From NCBI RefSeq assembly GCF_001544915.2, contig NZ_FCOE02000038.1, positions 1 through 64,000 of the forward strand: a DNA stretch of 64,000 nt. Reading direction: 5' to 3'. The notes below the pieces were generated by a model, which saw only the letters and a list, made by a program, of their open reading frames with translations, had not been told where the DNA came from and did not search any database. This DNA is from Caballeronia pedi. Lineage in GTDB: Bacteria; Pseudomonadota; Gammaproteobacteria; Burkholderiales; Burkholderiaceae. The position numbers and the translations under genes are program-made. Each line of letters begins with the position of its first letter. Position 1 is the first letter of the stretch. This document shows positions 21,331 through 31,189 of this stretch, one piece after another.

Positions 21331-23739
21331 ATGCAATCCTCTTCCCCGACCAACCCGCCTTCCACGCCGCCCGAGGGGCAAAAGAAAGCCAAGCGCCCCT
21401 GGTGGTCGCGGCTTCTGCTTGGATTTTTCGTCAGCGTATTTGCGCTCGTGGTTTGTGCGGGCCTCGTGCTCGGCTACGCGCTCGTCGTCGCGATGCCGAA
21501 CCTGCCTTCGCTCGAAGCGCTCACCGACTACAAGCCGAAGGTGCCGCTGCGCATCTACACGGCGGATCACTTGCTGATCGGTGAATTCGGCGAGGAACGC
21601 CGCAGCGTCGTGCGCATCCAGGACGTGCCCGATCATCTGAAAAAAGCCGTGCTCGCGATCGAAGACGCGCGCTTTTACGATCACGGCGGTGTCGATCTCA
21701 CCGGCATCCTGCGTGCGGGCTCGGTCGCGCTGACCAACGGTCATGCGTCGCAAGGCGCGAGCACGATCACGATGCAGGTGGCGCGCAATTTCTTCCTGTC
21801 GAGCGAGAAGACCTACACGCGCAAGATCTACGAGATGTTGCTCGCGTACAAGATCGAGCGCGCGCTGACGAAAGATCAGATTCTCGAGGTCTATATGAAT
21901 CAGATCTATCTCGGGCAGCGCGCGTACGGTTTCGCGAGCGCGGCGCGCGTGTACTTCGGCAAGGATCTGAAGGACATCTCGCTCGCCGAGGCCGCCATGC
22001 TCGCGGGTCTGCCCAAGGCACCATCCGCGTATAACCCGGTCGTGAATCCGAAGCGCGCGAAGGTGCGGCAGGAGTACATCCTGCAGCGCATGCGCGAACT
22101 GAATTTCATCACGCAGGATCAGTATGAGCAGGCGGTGAAGCAGGCGCTGGTCGTGAAGGGCCAGGGCCGCGAGTTCAGCGTGCACGCCGAGTACGTCGCG
22201 GAAATGGTGCGTCAGATGATGTACGCGCAGTATCGCGAGGAAGCGTACACGCGCGGCCTGAATGTCGTGACGACGATCGATTCCGCCGACCAGGACGCAG
22301 CGTATCGCGCGGTGCGCAAGGGCTTGATGGACTACGAGCATCGGCACGGGTATCGCGGGCCGGAAGGCTATATCGATCTGCCGTCGAATGCGGATGACCG
22401 CGAGCAGGCCATCGACGATGCGCTCGCCGAGCATCCCGACAACGGCGAGATCGTCGCGGCGGTGGTGACGTCGGCAAATTCGAAGGAAGTGAAGGCGAGC
22501 TTCATCGACGGCAACACGGCGACCATCACCGGCAACGATCTGCGCTTCGTGCAGTTCGCGCTGAGCTCGCGCGCGCAGCCGAACGCGCGCATTCGTCCGG
22601 GCGCGATCGTGCGTCTCATGAAGAGCGACGACGGCGACTGGGTCATCACGCAACTGCCGCAAGTCGAAGGCGCGCTGGTGTCGATGGTGCCGCAGGACGG
22701 CGCGATCCGCGCGCTCGTCGGCGGTTTCGACTTCAACAAGAACAAGTTCAACCACGTGACGCAGGCGTGGCGGCAGCCGGGATCGAGCTTCAAGCCGTTC
22801 ATCTACTCTGCATCGCTGGAGAAGGGCCTGTCGCCCGCGACGATCATCAACGACGGCCCGCTCTTCTTCAGCGCCGCCGAAACCGGCGGTCAGGCGTGGG
22901 AGCCGAAAAACTACGGCGGCGGCTTCGACGGCCCGATGACCATGCGCTCGGCGTTGCAGCGCTCCAAGAACATGGTGTCGATCCGCATCCTGAGTCATAT
23001 CGGCACGAAGTACGCGCAGAGCTACATCACGCGCTTCGGTTTCGATGCGGACCGTCATCCCGCCTATCTGCCGATGGCGCTCGGCGCGGGCCTCGTCACG
23101 CCGCTGCAAATGGCGGCGGGCTATGCGGTGTTCGCGAACGGCGGCTATCGCGTGAATCCGTATCTGATCGCCGATATCACCGATCCGTATGGGCGCGTCG
23201 TGTCGCATCCGCAACCGCTCGTCGCGCAACAGAGCGCGCCGCTCGCGATCACGCCGCGCAACGCGTTCGTGATGAACAGCCTGTTGCAGAGCGTCGCGCA
23301 GCACGGCACGGGCGCGAAGACGAATCAGCTGAAGCGCGGCGACCTCGCGGGCAAGACGGGCACGACGAACGATTCGCGCGATGCGTGGTTCGCCGGCTAT
23401 CAGCGCACGCTCGTGGCGATCGCGTGGATCGGATATGACAACCCGCGCAGTCTCGGCGACAAGGAAACCGGCGGCGGCCTCGCGCTACCCGTGTGGATGG
23501 ACTACATGGGCCGCGCGCTCAAGGGCGTGCCCGAGTACAGGCCGACGATGCCGCCCGATCTCACGTCACTCGGCAGCGAGCTGTACTACGACGACATGAC
23601 GCCGGGCCACGGCTTCGTCGCGACGATCGGTGTGAGTCAGGCGCCGCCGCAGGACGGGGTATCGGGCGTGACCGCGCCCACGCCGGAAGTCGGCGAGCAG
23701 GAAAAGCAGGACATCATGAATCTGTTCAAGGGCCAGTAA
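21331..23739 (+). CDS. mrcA: Penicillin-binding protein 1A (bifunctional)
   Basis: Inner membrane peptidoglycan synthase with glycosyltransferase and transpeptidase activity, 802 residues. After a short cytoplasmic tail and one transmembrane helix (about 27-50) come the GT51 motifs EDARFYDHGGVD (catalytic Glu near 110), GASTITMQVARN and RKIYEMLLAYKIE, then an OB-like insert. The transpeptidase motifs are SSFK (near 484), SKN (near 546) and KTGTT (near 674). I choose the ATG at 21331 over an in-frame TTG 12 bp upstream. It is divergent from pilM and ends in an intrinsic terminator shared with cyaY. Tail length and insert match class A PBP1A. Confidence 0.96.
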   Translation: MQSSSPTNPPSTPPEGQKKAKRPWWSRLLLGFFVSVFALVVCAGLVLGYALVVAMPNLPSLEALTDYKPKVPLRIYTADHLLIGEFGEERRSVVRIQDVPDHLKKAVLAIEDARFYDHGGVDLTGILRAGSVALTNGHASQGASTITMQVARNFFLSSEKTYTRKIYEMLLAYKIERALTKDQILEVYMNQIYLGQRAYGFASAARVYFGKDLKDISLAEAAMLAGLPKAPSAYNPVVNPKRAKVRQEYILQRMRELNFITQDQYEQAVKQALVVKGQGREFSVHAEYVAEMVRQMMYAQYREEAYTRGLNVVTTIDSADQDAAYRAVRKGLMDYEHRHGYRGPEGYIDLPSNADDREQAIDDALAEHPDNGEIVAAVVTSANSKEVKASFIDGNTATITGNDLRFVQFALSSRAQPNARIRPGAIVRLMKSDDGDWVITQLPQVEGALVSMVPQDGAIRALVGGFDFNKNKFNHVTQAWRQPGSSFKPFIYSASLEKGLSPATIINDGPLFFSAAETGGQAWEPKNYGGGFDGPMTMRSALQRSKNMVSIRILSHIGTKYAQSYITRFGFDADRHPAYLPMALGAGLVTPLQMAAGYAVFANGGYRVNPYLIADITDPYGRVVSHPQPLVAQQSAPLAITPRNAFVMNSLLQSVAQHGTGAKTNQLKRGDLAGKTGTTNDSRDAWFAGYQRTLVAIAWIGYDNPRSLGDKETGGGLALPVWMDYMGRALKGVPEYRPTMPPDLTSLGSELYYDDMTPGHGFVATIGVSQAPPQDGVSGVTAPTPEVGEQEKQDIMNLFKGQ

Positions 23740-23760
23740 GCGCGCCCTTGCACGGTACGA

Positions 23761-23794
23761 AGCGAGCGGATCGTTCGGTCCGCTCGCTTTTTTT
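23761..23794. terminator. Intrinsic terminator after mrcA
   Basis: AGCGAGCGGA (23761-23770) pairs perfectly with TCCGCTCGCT (23779-23788) around an 8-nt loop, followed by eight T on the plus strand. It reaches the stop codon of the convergent cyaY gene. Confidence 0.88.
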
Positions 23795-24110
23795 ACGCCT
23801 TGAAGCGAATCGGCTCGCCCGCCTGTTCGCTCGAATACTTGCTCAACGTCGCGAAGAATTCGCTGTTGTCGCGCGTGTCGCGCCAGTCGCCGTCGACGTA
23901 TTTGTAGTGAAAACCGCCCGCCTTCGCCGCGAGCCAGATCTCGTGCTTCGGCGGCTGCAAATTGACGATCACTTTCGTGCGGTTCTCGAATTCCAGCGTC
24001 AGGACATTGCCGCTGCGTTCGAATTCGATATCGGCCTCGGCTTGGTCCACCGAGCGCTCGATGGCGGTCAGCGCGGCCTCCGCCAGCGTCAGGTATTCCT
24101 GGTCTGTCAT
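23793..24110 (-). CDS. cyaY: Frataxin-like iron-sulfur cluster assembly protein CyaY
   Basis: Bacterial frataxin, 105 residues, an iron-binding regulator of cysteine desulfurase activity in Fe-S cluster assembly. The acidic first helix ([20 protein letters not shown]) and the beta-sheet signature [29 protein letters not shown] are family hallmarks. The ATG at 24110 has GGAG six bases before it, whereas the upstream in-frame ATG (24122) does not. It is divergent from lptM with only 35 bp between the starts, so each promoter must overlap the other gene. Confidence 0.95.
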   Translation of the reverse strand: MTDQEYLTLAEAALTAIERSVDQAEADIEFERSGNVLTLEFENRTKVIVNLQPPKHEIWLAAKAGGFHYKYVDGDWRDTRDNSEFFATLSKYSSEQAGEPIRFKA

Positions 24111-24145
24111 GCTAAACTCCATCGATTAAACGTATAGGGACGGTC

Positions 24146-24430
24146 ATGCGAGTCGTTTTCAGGATGAGCGCGATTGTAGCGGCTTTGAGCATCAGCGCCG
24201 CGGCAACACTCTCGCTCGGTGGTTGTGGGCAACGTGGTCCGCTGTATCTTCCGACTGTGCCGCCGCTTCCGCAACGTCCCAACGATCTCCAGAATACGCC
24301 GCCTTCGAATGTGTCTCAGGGCAGCGTTCCGGATACCTCGGGCCAGCCGCTGTCGCTTTCACCCGAGACCGACATGAAGTCCGCTCCCAACGCGGCATCG
24401 GCGCCGAAAGCCGCGTCGTCCGCTTACTGA
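24146..24430 (+). CDS. lptM: Small lipoprotein LptM (YifL-like), LPS translocon maturation factor
   Basis: The 94-residue product has a lipoprotein signal peptide with lipobox LSLGGC and then GQRGPLYLP, the short signature of the LptM/YifL family. LptM assists oxidative assembly of the LptD-LptE translocon in enteric bacteria. Beyond about residue 45 the chain is a low-complexity Pro/Ser/Ala tail. The ATG at 24146 follows AGGGAC. It lies 42 bp upstream of lysA in the same direction, the arrangement common in Proteobacteria. Confidence 0.88.
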   Translation: MRVVFRMSAIVAALSISAAATLSLGGCGQRGPLYLPTVPPLPQRPNDLQNTPPSNVSQGSVPDTSGQPLSLSPETDMKSAPNAASAPKAASSAY

Positions 24431-24472
24431 TCCTCGAGCCTTCGCCTTCGTGGCGCATTTCCGATTACACGC

Positions 24473-25735
24473 ATGAGTGATTCCGCATTTCATTACGTCG
24501 ACGGCGTGCTGCACGCCGAAGGCGTCTCAGCCGCGTCGCTCGCGGAGCAGTTCGGCACGCCCCTCTATGTCTATTCGCGCGATGCGCTGACGCGCGCCTA
24601 TCACGCCTACGCCGATGCCTGCGCGGGCCGCCGCGCGACCGTGCACGTCGCGGTGAAGGCGAACAGCAATCTCGCAGTGCTCAATGTATTCGCGCGCATG
24701 GGCGCGGGCTTCGACATCGTGTCGTCAGGCGAGCTTGCGCGCGTGCTCGCGGCGGGCGGCCGCGCGGAGAACACGGTGTTTTCGGGCGTCGGAAAATCGG
24801 CGGCGGAAATGCGTGAGGCGCTCGAAGCGGGCGTGAAGTGCTTCAACGTCGAATCGATTCCCGAACTTCATGCGTTGAACGAAGTGGCGAAGTCGCTCGG
24901 CAAGAGAGCGCCGGTTTCGTTGCGGGTGAATCCGGACGTCGACGCGAAAACGCATCCGTACATCTCCACCGGTCTCAAGTCGAACAAGTTCGGTGTCGCG
25001 TTCAGCGACGCGCGCGCCACTTACGCGCAAGCGCAGGCGATGCCGAATCTCGATGTCGTCGGCATCGATTGCCATATCGGCTCGCAGATCACCGAAGTCA
25101 GCCCGTATCTCGATGCCGTCGACAAGCTGCTCGAACTCGTCGAGCAGATCGAAGCGGACGGCATGAGCATTCGTCACGTGGATGTGGGCGGTGGTCTCGG
25201 CATCACCTATGACGACGAAACGCCGCCCGATATCGGCGAGTTTGTGAAGACGGTGCTCGATCACATCGAGAAGCGCGGCCACGGCGAGCGCGAAGTGTAT
25301 TTCGAGCCGGGACGTTCGCTCGTCGGCAATGCGGGCGTGCTTCTCACGCGCGTCGAGTTTCTGAAGCCGGGCGAGGAAAAGAACTTCGCCATCGTCGATG
25401 CCGCAATGAACGATCTCGCGCGACCCGCGATGTACGAGGCGTTTCATCGCATCGTGCCGGTCGTGAAGCGCGACGCGCAAGCGCACAAGTACGATGTCGT
25501 CGGCCCGGTGTGTGAAAGCGGCGACTGGCTCGGACGCGATCGCGAACTGGCCATCGAACCGGGCGACCTGCTCGCAATCTGCTCCGCGGGCGCATATGGC
25601 TTCGTGATGAGCTCGAACTACAACACGCGTCCGCGCGCCGCCGAAATCATGGTCGATGGCGAACGCGCGCGTCTCGTGCGTGAGCGCGAAGAAGTGCAGC
25701 AGTTGTTCGCCGGGGAATCGATTCTGCCGGACTGA
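24473..25735 (+). CDS. lysA: Diaminopimelate decarboxylase
   Basis: PLP enzyme that converts meso-diaminopimelate to L-lysine, the last step of lysine synthesis. The 420-residue protein has the PLP lysine in HVAVKANSN (Lys about 62), the phosphate-binding HVDVGGGLGI, the EPGRSLVGNAG block and the Cys/Glu active-site motif GPVCESGDWL. It starts with ATG at 24473 and is probably co-transcribed with lptM; a strong terminator follows. Confidence 0.97.
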   Translation: MSDSAFHYVDGVLHAEGVSAASLAEQFGTPLYVYSRDALTRAYHAYADACAGRRATVHVAVKANSNLAVLNVFARMGAGFDIVSSGELARVLAAGGRAENTVFSGVGKSAAEMREALEAGVKCFNVESIPELHALNEVAKSLGKRAPVSLRVNPDVDAKTHPYISTGLKSNKFGVAFSDARATYAQAQAMPNLDVVGIDCHIGSQITEVSPYLDAVDKLLELVEQIEADGMSIRHVDVGGGLGITYDDETPPDIGEFVKTVLDHIEKRGHGEREVYFEPGRSLVGNAGVLLTRVEFLKPGEEKNFAIVDAAMNDLARPAMYEAFHRIVPVVKRDAQAHKYDVVGPVCESGDWLGRDRELAIEPGDLLAICSAGAYGFVMSSNYNTRPRAAEIMVDGERARLVREREEVQQLFAGESILPD

Positions 25736-25753
25736 AGCTCACGCGCTTCAACG

Positions 25754-25783
25754 AAAAAGCGATGCCTCGGCATCGCTTTTTTT
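25754..25783. terminator. Bidirectional terminator between lysA and msrQ
   Basis: AGCGATGC and GCATCGCT form a stem closed by a CTCG tetraloop, with an A tract on the left and seven T on the right, so it can work in both directions. Its right edge overlaps the msrQ stop codon. Confidence 0.85.
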
Positions 25784-26435
25784 ATGCGCGCCGCCGTGTC
25801 GCGCGCGTGCGAAGCCACGCGATCACGCGCCAGCCGAGCAGCACGATCACGATCGAGCCGTAGATCTTCGGCAGTTCGAAATCATGCTTGCCCGCCTTCA
25901 TCCACCAGAAATGCAGGATCGCGAGCGCGGCGATCAGATAGATCACGCGATGCAAGGTCTGCCAGCGGCGGCCGAGCTTTCTCACCATCGCTTTGGGCGA
26001 CGTGACCGCGAGCGGAATCAGCAGCACGAACGCCGCGAAGCCGACCGTGATGAACGGCCGCTTGCCGATGTCCTTCACCATCTCGGCGACATCGAACCAT
26101 TTGTCGAACCAGATGTAAGTCGTAAAGTGCAACACGGCGAAGAAGAACGCGTACAAGCCGGTCATTCTGCGAAAGCGCGCGAGCGCCGTGATGCCGGTCA
26201 TGCGGCGCACCGGCGTGATCGCGAGCGTGATGCACAGATACACGAGCGTCCAGAGACCGGTCGAGCGCGTGATGAATTCGATCGGATTGGCGCCGAGGCC
26301 GTTCGTCACTCCGAGCACGACCAGACGCGCGAGCGGATACAGCATCGCGATGAACACGGCCACCTTGACGGGCGCCACGCGGCTCGATGTCCGCGCCGTC
26401 GCGGCGGACCGCTTGAGTTCGGAAGCAGTCGGCAT
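25782..26435 (-). CDS. msrQ: Heme-binding membrane subunit MsrQ
   Basis: Integral membrane b-type cytochrome, 217 residues, that passes electrons from the quinone pool or cytoplasmic flavin donors to MsrP. It has five or six hydrophobic helices and conserved histidines (FFAVLHFTTY, LHRVIYL, ILHFWW) suited to heme ligation, as in the ferric-reductase-like YedZ family. It starts 3 bp after msrP; the pair forms one operon. Confidence 0.94.
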   Translation of the reverse strand: MPTASELKRSAATARTSSRVAPVKVAVFIAMLYPLARLVVLGVTNGLGANPIEFITRSTGLWTLVYLCITLAITPVRRMTGITALARFRRMTGLYAFFFAVLHFTTYIWFDKWFDVAEMVKDIGKRPFITVGFAAFVLLIPLAVTSPKAMVRKLGRRWQTLHRVIYLIAALAILHFWWMKAGKHDFELPKIYGSIVIVLLGWRVIAWLRTRATRRRA

Positions 26436-26438
26436 CGC

Positions 26439-27428
26439 TCAGAAGTTCTTTTTGAGATCCATGCCCTGATACAGGGACGCGACCTGATCGCCGTAACCGT
26501 TGAACATGAGCGTCTTGCGCTTCGGCGTGAAGAAGCCGTCCTCGCCGATCCGCCGTTCCGTCGCCTGACTCCAGCGTGGATGATCGACGCCCGGGTTCAC
26601 GTTCGAATAGAAGCCGTATTCGTTGGGCGCGTACAGATTCCAGCTCGTCGGCGGCTGCTTCTCGACGAAGCGGATCTTCACGAGCGATTTCGCACTCTTG
26701 AAGCCGTACTTCCACGGCACGACGACGCGCACCGGCGCGCCGTTCTGGTTCGGCAGCACTTCGCCGTACAAGCCTACCGTCAGAAGCGTGAGCGGGTTCA
26801 TCGCCTCGTCCATGCGCAGGCCTTCCGAATACGGCCATTCGAGGATCGGCGTGGAGAGACCGGGCATCTGCGACGGATCGGCGAGCGTGATGAACTGCAC
26901 GTACTTCGCGCTGCTCGTAGGCTCCGCGCGCTTGATGAGTTCTGACAGCGACACGCCGATCCACGGAATCACCATCGACCAGCCTTCGACGCAGCGCAGC
27001 CGGTAGACGCGCTCTTCGAGCGGCGCGAGCTTCAGGATGTCGTCGATGTCGTAGACCTTCGGGTTCTTGATCGCCCCTTCGACAGACACCTTCCACGGAC
27101 GCGCACGCAATGTGCCGGCATGCTCGACGGGATCGCCCTTGTCGGTGCCGAACTCGTAGAAGTTGTTGTAGGAGGTGATGTCCTTGAACGGCGTCGCCTT
27201 GTCGAGCGCGACGAACTTCGGATTCGTTTTCGCCGCGAGCTTCTGGCCTTTGGCGTCGGGCGAAGTGAGCGTCGCGAAGGCGTTGCCGCTCACGCCGGCG
27301 AGGCCTGTCGCGGCGAATGCGCCGATCGATCGCAGCGCGCGCCGACGGTTCTCGAACACGTCGCGCGGCGTGATTTCATGACCCGCGATGTCATCGCCAT
27401 ATAGATGGCGATTTCTTCTGATCCACAT
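26439..27428 (-). CDS. msrP: Periplasmic methionine sulfoxide reductase, catalytic subunit MsrP
   Basis: Molybdopterin enzyme (YedY) that reduces protein-bound methionine sulfoxide in the periplasm. The 329-residue product has a twin-arginine signal ([14 protein letters not shown], about 28-41) and the Mo-coordinating cysteine in [15 protein letters not shown], with the sulfite oxidase fold beyond. The ATG at 27428 follows GGAAGGAA, so the ten-residue longer reading is not needed. With MsrQ it repairs oxidised envelope proteins. Confidence 0.96.
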   Translation of the reverse strand: MWIRRNRHLYGDDIAGHEITPRDVFENRRRALRSIGAFAATGLAGVSGNAFATLTSPDAKGQKLAAKTNPKFVALDKATPFKDITSYNNFYEFGTDKGDPVEHAGTLRARPWKVSVEGAIKNPKVYDIDDILKLAPLEERVYRLRCVEGWSMVIPWIGVSLSELIKRAEPTSSAKYVQFITLADPSQMPGLSTPILEWPYSEGLRMDEAMNPLTLLTVGLYGEVLPNQNGAPVRVVVPWKYGFKSAKSLVKIRFVEKQPPTSWNLYAPNEYGFYSNVNPGVDHPRWSQATERRIGEDGFFTPKRKTLMFNGYGDQVASLYQGMDLKKNF

Positions 27429-27525
27429 TTTCGTTCCTTCCATTGCGACGCGGAACATGTCGCCGCTGAATGCTCATACGGTGAAAACAGCAGTCTGGAT
27501 GACAGTATTCCACCGCCAGACGAAA

Positions 27526-27557
27526 AAAAACCGCCAGCGTGATGCATGGCGGTTTTT
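27526..27557. terminator. Terminator between ccsB and msrP
   Basis: AAAAACCGCCA (27526-27536) pairs with TGGCGGTTTTT (27547-27557) around a 10-nt loop. Read on the minus strand it follows the ccsB stop by about 20 bp, and it has T runs in both directions. Confidence 0.85.
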
Positions 27558-27576
27558 CCTGATTCGACGCGGCCGA

Positions 27577-28779
27577 TCAGAGCTTGCCGTAGCTGTGCAA
27601 ACCCGACAGGAACATGTTCACGCCGAGGAACGCGAACGTCGTGACGATCAGGCCGGTCAGCGCCCACCACGCCGCCGCCGCGCCGCGCAGGCCCTTCATC
27701 AGGCGCATGTGCAGCCACGCCGCATAGTTCAGCCAGACGATCAGCGCCCACGTTTCCTTCGGGTCCCAGCTCCAGTAGCCGCCCCACGCCTCCGCCGCCC
27801 ACAGCGCGCCGAGAATCGTCGCGATGGTGAAGAACGCGAAGCCGACGGCGATCGACTTGTACATCACGTCGTCGAGGACTTCGAGCGAGGGCAGACGGTC
27901 CGCCATGAAGCCGCGCTGTTTCGCGAGATACGCGACGGAAACCATCGCCGAGAGCGCGAAGCTGCCGTAGCCGATGAAGTTCGCCGGCACGTGGATCTTC
28001 ATCCACCAGCTTTGCAGCGCGGGCACGAGCGGCTGGATCTGCTGCGCGTCACGGGCGATCGAGTACCACATCAGGAAGCCGACCGCCGCGCTGATCACGA
28101 GCAGCACGAACGCGCCCATCTGCCGCGTGGCGTAGTGCTGTTCGTAGTAGAGGTAGAACAGCGCCGTGATCAGGCAGAACAGCACGAACACTTCATACAG
28201 ATTCGAGATTGGAATGTGGCCGACGTCCGCGCCGATCATGTACGACTCGTACCAGCGCACCATCAGACCGGTGAAGCCCATCAGCACCGCGACCCACGTC
28301 ATGCGCGAGCCGATCGCGCCGCCGGTCTGCGAGCGCGTCACGAGGCCGATCCAGTAGAAGAGCGTCGCGAGGATGAAGAGCGCGCTCATCCACAGGATCG
28401 CGGACTGGCTCGACAGGAAGTACTTGAGGAAGAAATTGGTTTCGGCGCGCGCGAGATCGTGCTGATAAAGCTGGATCGAAAAGAGCGCCAGCACGGCGAT
28501 CATCGCGATCAGCAGACGCACCGGTTTCCAGCGCCAGCCGAGCACGACGAACGTGGGCACCGCGCCGATCAGCACGGCGGTGTCGTACACGTCCATGTAC
28601 GCGTGATAGCGGTTCAGCGCGAAGCCCGCGCCGGCGACCATCGCGAGCGCGAACAGCCAGTCGATGACACCGAGCCGGCGCAAGAACGGACGATCGTCGA
28701 ACATGGCGACGTCGGGAAGGCCCGATGCCGGACGTTCCGTCTTGGCGGAGGCGTGGGAGGAAGTCTGTGTGAGGTCCAT
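27577..28779 (-). CDS. ccsB: System II cytochrome c synthase subunit CcsB (ResC/CcsA type)
   Basis: Membrane heme-handling subunit of the System II cytochrome c maturation complex, 400 residues with about eight transmembrane helices. It carries the tryptophan-rich heme motif WGGYWSWDPKETWALIVW near the C-terminal end plus conserved histidines (HVPANFIGY and the WLH segment). I use the ATG at 28779; the open frame extends 46 residues further but that part is Arg/Pro-rich and overlaps ccs1. It lies 4 bp after ccs1. Confidence 0.94.
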   Translation of the reverse strand: MDLTQTSSHASAKTERPASGLPDVAMFDDRPFLRRLGVIDWLFALAMVAGAGFALNRYHAYMDVYDTAVLIGAVPTFVVLGWRWKPVRLLIAMIAVLALFSIQLYQHDLARAETNFFLKYFLSSQSAILWMSALFILATLFYWIGLVTRSQTGGAIGSRMTWVAVLMGFTGLMVRWYESYMIGADVGHIPISNLYEVFVLFCLITALFYLYYEQHYATRQMGAFVLLVISAAVGFLMWYSIARDAQQIQPLVPALQSWWMKIHVPANFIGYGSFALSAMVSVAYLAKQRGFMADRLPSLEVLDDVMYKSIAVGFAFFTIATILGALWAAEAWGGYWSWDPKETWALIVWLNYAAWLHMRLMKGLRGAAAAWWALTGLIVTTFAFLGVNMFLSGLHSYGKL

Positions 28780-28783
28780 GATC

Positions 28784-31015
28784 TTACCGTGTTGAAACTT
28801 CCGAGCTCGAGGTCTCGGATTGCGAGTGCTGGGCCGCGCCGGGTGCGGGGGACGGATCAGCCGGGTCGGCGGGCTGCGCGCCGAGCGCCGCCGCGATCTG
28901 CGCACGCGTGCGGACAAACTCTTTCTCGAAATCGAAGGTCCGGCGCGCCGTGGACATCGCCATCAGCACGCTCGCGCCGCCCTGCCCCGCATCCTTGAGC
29001 CAGAACCAGAGCCGGCGTTCGCGCACGTAGAACATCGAGAAAATGCCGACCACCAGCAGAAGGCTGCCAAGATACACCAGATTTTTACCTGGCGCGCGCG
29101 TCAACTGGAATACCGAAGCTTGCACCTGCTTGAAGTTGTCCAATTGCAGGAAGACCGGCGCGCCGTACAGGAAACTGTCGGACAGCGCGTTGATGGACGA
29201 CTGCACGAACGCGGAGTTCTTCTCATCCACTTTAGCGTCGGGAAGGCCGTTTTGCTCTCGGGAAATCTGCCATACGTCCCACATCGCGCCTTCGAGCATA
29301 CGCATCAGCAGGCCAGCGGCCTTTTCCTGCTCGCCCTTCGGCACCGAGCGGTCGATGAACGTCGCGATGCTCTGGAAACCGCCAATCATCTGCGGATTCG
29401 CCGTCGCCTTGCCCGTTTCGTCGACGCCGGCAAACAGGTTCAGCACGCGAATCGCGCTCTCTTCCAGATGCTTCTGCAATTCGCCGTTTTCCTGCGGGAC
29501 CGAACGCAACGCGAAACGATGCGCGGCTTCGGTGCGCGTCGCGGGCGTGGCGAGCGCCGCGCGAAGGTTCATCCACTGCTTCACGGCGCCATTTTCGTCG
29601 GCGGGAATGCGCAGATAGCGGAACGGATCGTTCGGGCTCACGCGCATGCCCGCGAGGAACATGCGCTGGCCGCTGACGTCGATCGGCAGCATGTAGTTGC
29701 TGTACTCGCGCGCCTGGCCGTCAGTGCCGCGCACCTTGTACTGCACCGACGGACCGATATTGCGCAGATCCGTCGGCTTCGAGGTTTTCGCGCCGGAGCC
29801 GAGGCGCTCGTCGAACGCATCGCGCAGCGTTTCCTTCTTGCCGACGCCGCGCGCGTCGGGCGCGCCGCTGCCGTCCGTCATGTTCTCGACGTTGATCGCG
29901 CGGAAATCCGTGAACTCGACGGTCTCGCCCTGCGCGCCCGTGAACTGCGTGCCGATGGGCGCCGTGCCGCCAATCGTCCCGCTGAACGGCGCGGCCTTCG
30001 CGTTGCCACCGGTCATCGGCCAGGCGGTCATTTCCAGCTTCGAGCCGCCATCCTGAAAGCTCGACTGATAGATCGAGATGCCGTCGTAAGTGAAGGGCTT
30101 GTTGACCTCGACGCGCGCCGGAATGCGCTTGCCCGTTTTGTGATCGATCACGACGATGTCGCTCGCGAAAAGCTTCGGCATGCCGGTCGAGTAGTAATCG
30201 ACGATGAACTTGTTTAGCTCAATGGAGAACGGCAGATCCTGAATGATCGAACCGTCCTGCTGGTTCAGAATCGCGGTGCCGACGTACTGACCCTCGGGCA
30301 CCCACGCGTAGCCGCGAAACGTCGGGTTGGAGGTCGAAAGGCGATGCTCGGGCGGAATGTCGTTGATGACTGCGTTGCTGCTGATCGGTGTCTTGTTGAA
30401 CATCCACATCTGCAGTTTGATGGGCAGGTTGCTGTCCAGCAGCCCGCCGAGACAGATCACGACGATCGCGACATGCGCGGAGATGTAGCCGATCTTCGTC
30501 ATCGCGCCGCGCTTGGCGGTGATGAGCGTCGCGCCGTTGTCGGTCTCGCGCGTCTTGAAGCGGTAGCCCATTTTCGCGGAGAGCCGCTCGAGCGTCGCCA
30601 CCGTCTGCGCGCGGTTCGTCGACACCGCGAATTCGCCCTTGTGATGGAACGCGCGCAGGCCGCCTTCATGCACGCGATCCTTCCAGCTCTTGACGTCCGC
30701 GACCATCTTCGGGCTGTTGCGGATCACGCACAACGACACCGAGATCACGAGAAAGATCAGGATCATCATGAACCACCATGCGCTGTACACGGTGTAGATG
30801 CTCAGACCACGGAAGATATCCGCCCAGAACGGACCGAACTGATTGACGTAGTTGGGGTACGGATCGTCCTGCGTGAGCACCGTGCCGATGATGCTCGCGA
30901 TCGCCAGAATGACCAGCAACGCGATGGCGAAGCGCATCGAACTGACGAGTTCGACGAAATGCCTGAGGGCGCGGCGGCCCGACTTCGACTGCAAACCCGA
31001 TGTGGTGACGCTCAT
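28784..31015 (-). CDS. ccs1: System II cytochrome c biogenesis protein Ccs1 (ResB)
   Basis: Partner of CcsB in attaching heme to apocytochromes c on the periplasmic side. The 743-residue protein has three N-terminal hydrophobic helices (first at about 23-46, with SMRFAIALL), a large periplasmic ResB domain and a last helix near 655-680 (NLVYLGSLLLVVGIFSMFY) before a cytoplasmic Pro/Ser-rich tail. Length fits beta-proteobacterial ResB. It is first in the ccs1-ccsB operon. Confidence 0.94.
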   Translation of the reverse strand: MSVTTSGLQSKSGRRALRHFVELVSSMRFAIALLVILAIASIIGTVLTQDDPYPNYVNQFGPFWADIFRGLSIYTVYSAWWFMMILIFLVISVSLCVIRNSPKMVADVKSWKDRVHEGGLRAFHHKGEFAVSTNRAQTVATLERLSAKMGYRFKTRETDNGATLITAKRGAMTKIGYISAHVAIVVICLGGLLDSNLPIKLQMWMFNKTPISSNAVINDIPPEHRLSTSNPTFRGYAWVPEGQYVGTAILNQQDGSIIQDLPFSIELNKFIVDYYSTGMPKLFASDIVVIDHKTGKRIPARVEVNKPFTYDGISIYQSSFQDGGSKLEMTAWPMTGGNAKAAPFSGTIGGTAPIGTQFTGAQGETVEFTDFRAINVENMTDGSGAPDARGVGKKETLRDAFDERLGSGAKTSKPTDLRNIGPSVQYKVRGTDGQAREYSNYMLPIDVSGQRMFLAGMRVSPNDPFRYLRIPADENGAVKQWMNLRAALATPATRTEAAHRFALRSVPQENGELQKHLEESAIRVLNLFAGVDETGKATANPQMIGGFQSIATFIDRSVPKGEQEKAAGLLMRMLEGAMWDVWQISREQNGLPDAKVDEKNSAFVQSSINALSDSFLYGAPVFLQLDNFKQVQASVFQLTRAPGKNLVYLGSLLLVVGIFSMFYVRERRLWFWLKDAGQGGASVLMAMSTARRTFDFEKEFVRTRAQIAAALGAQPADPADPSPAPGAAQHSQSETSSSEVSTR

Positions 31016-31035
31016 TCAAACTCCGACTGGACAGC

Positions 31036-31086
31036 AAAAAAGGGTGGAGACGCTGGCGGTCTCATCGACCGACGTCCCACCCTTTT
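31036..31086. terminator. Likely terminator after the cytochrome c4 gene
   Basis: AAAAGGGTGG (31038-31047) and CCACCCTTTT (31077-31086) form a long inverted repeat, with a small inner hairpin GAGAC/GTCTC (31047-31063). On the minus strand it is followed by a six-T run. It stands between the cytochrome c4 stop and the ccs1 start, so it would separate the two units. Confidence 0.6.
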
Positions 31087-31189
31087 CTTGTTTTCGCGCC
31101 GGTCTTCTCGGATCTTCCCGGGACCGGCTTCGTAGTATGGGCGCTTCCCGCGTTCCGCCGGGAAGCGCTGGACGCTGACTGCTGTGCGT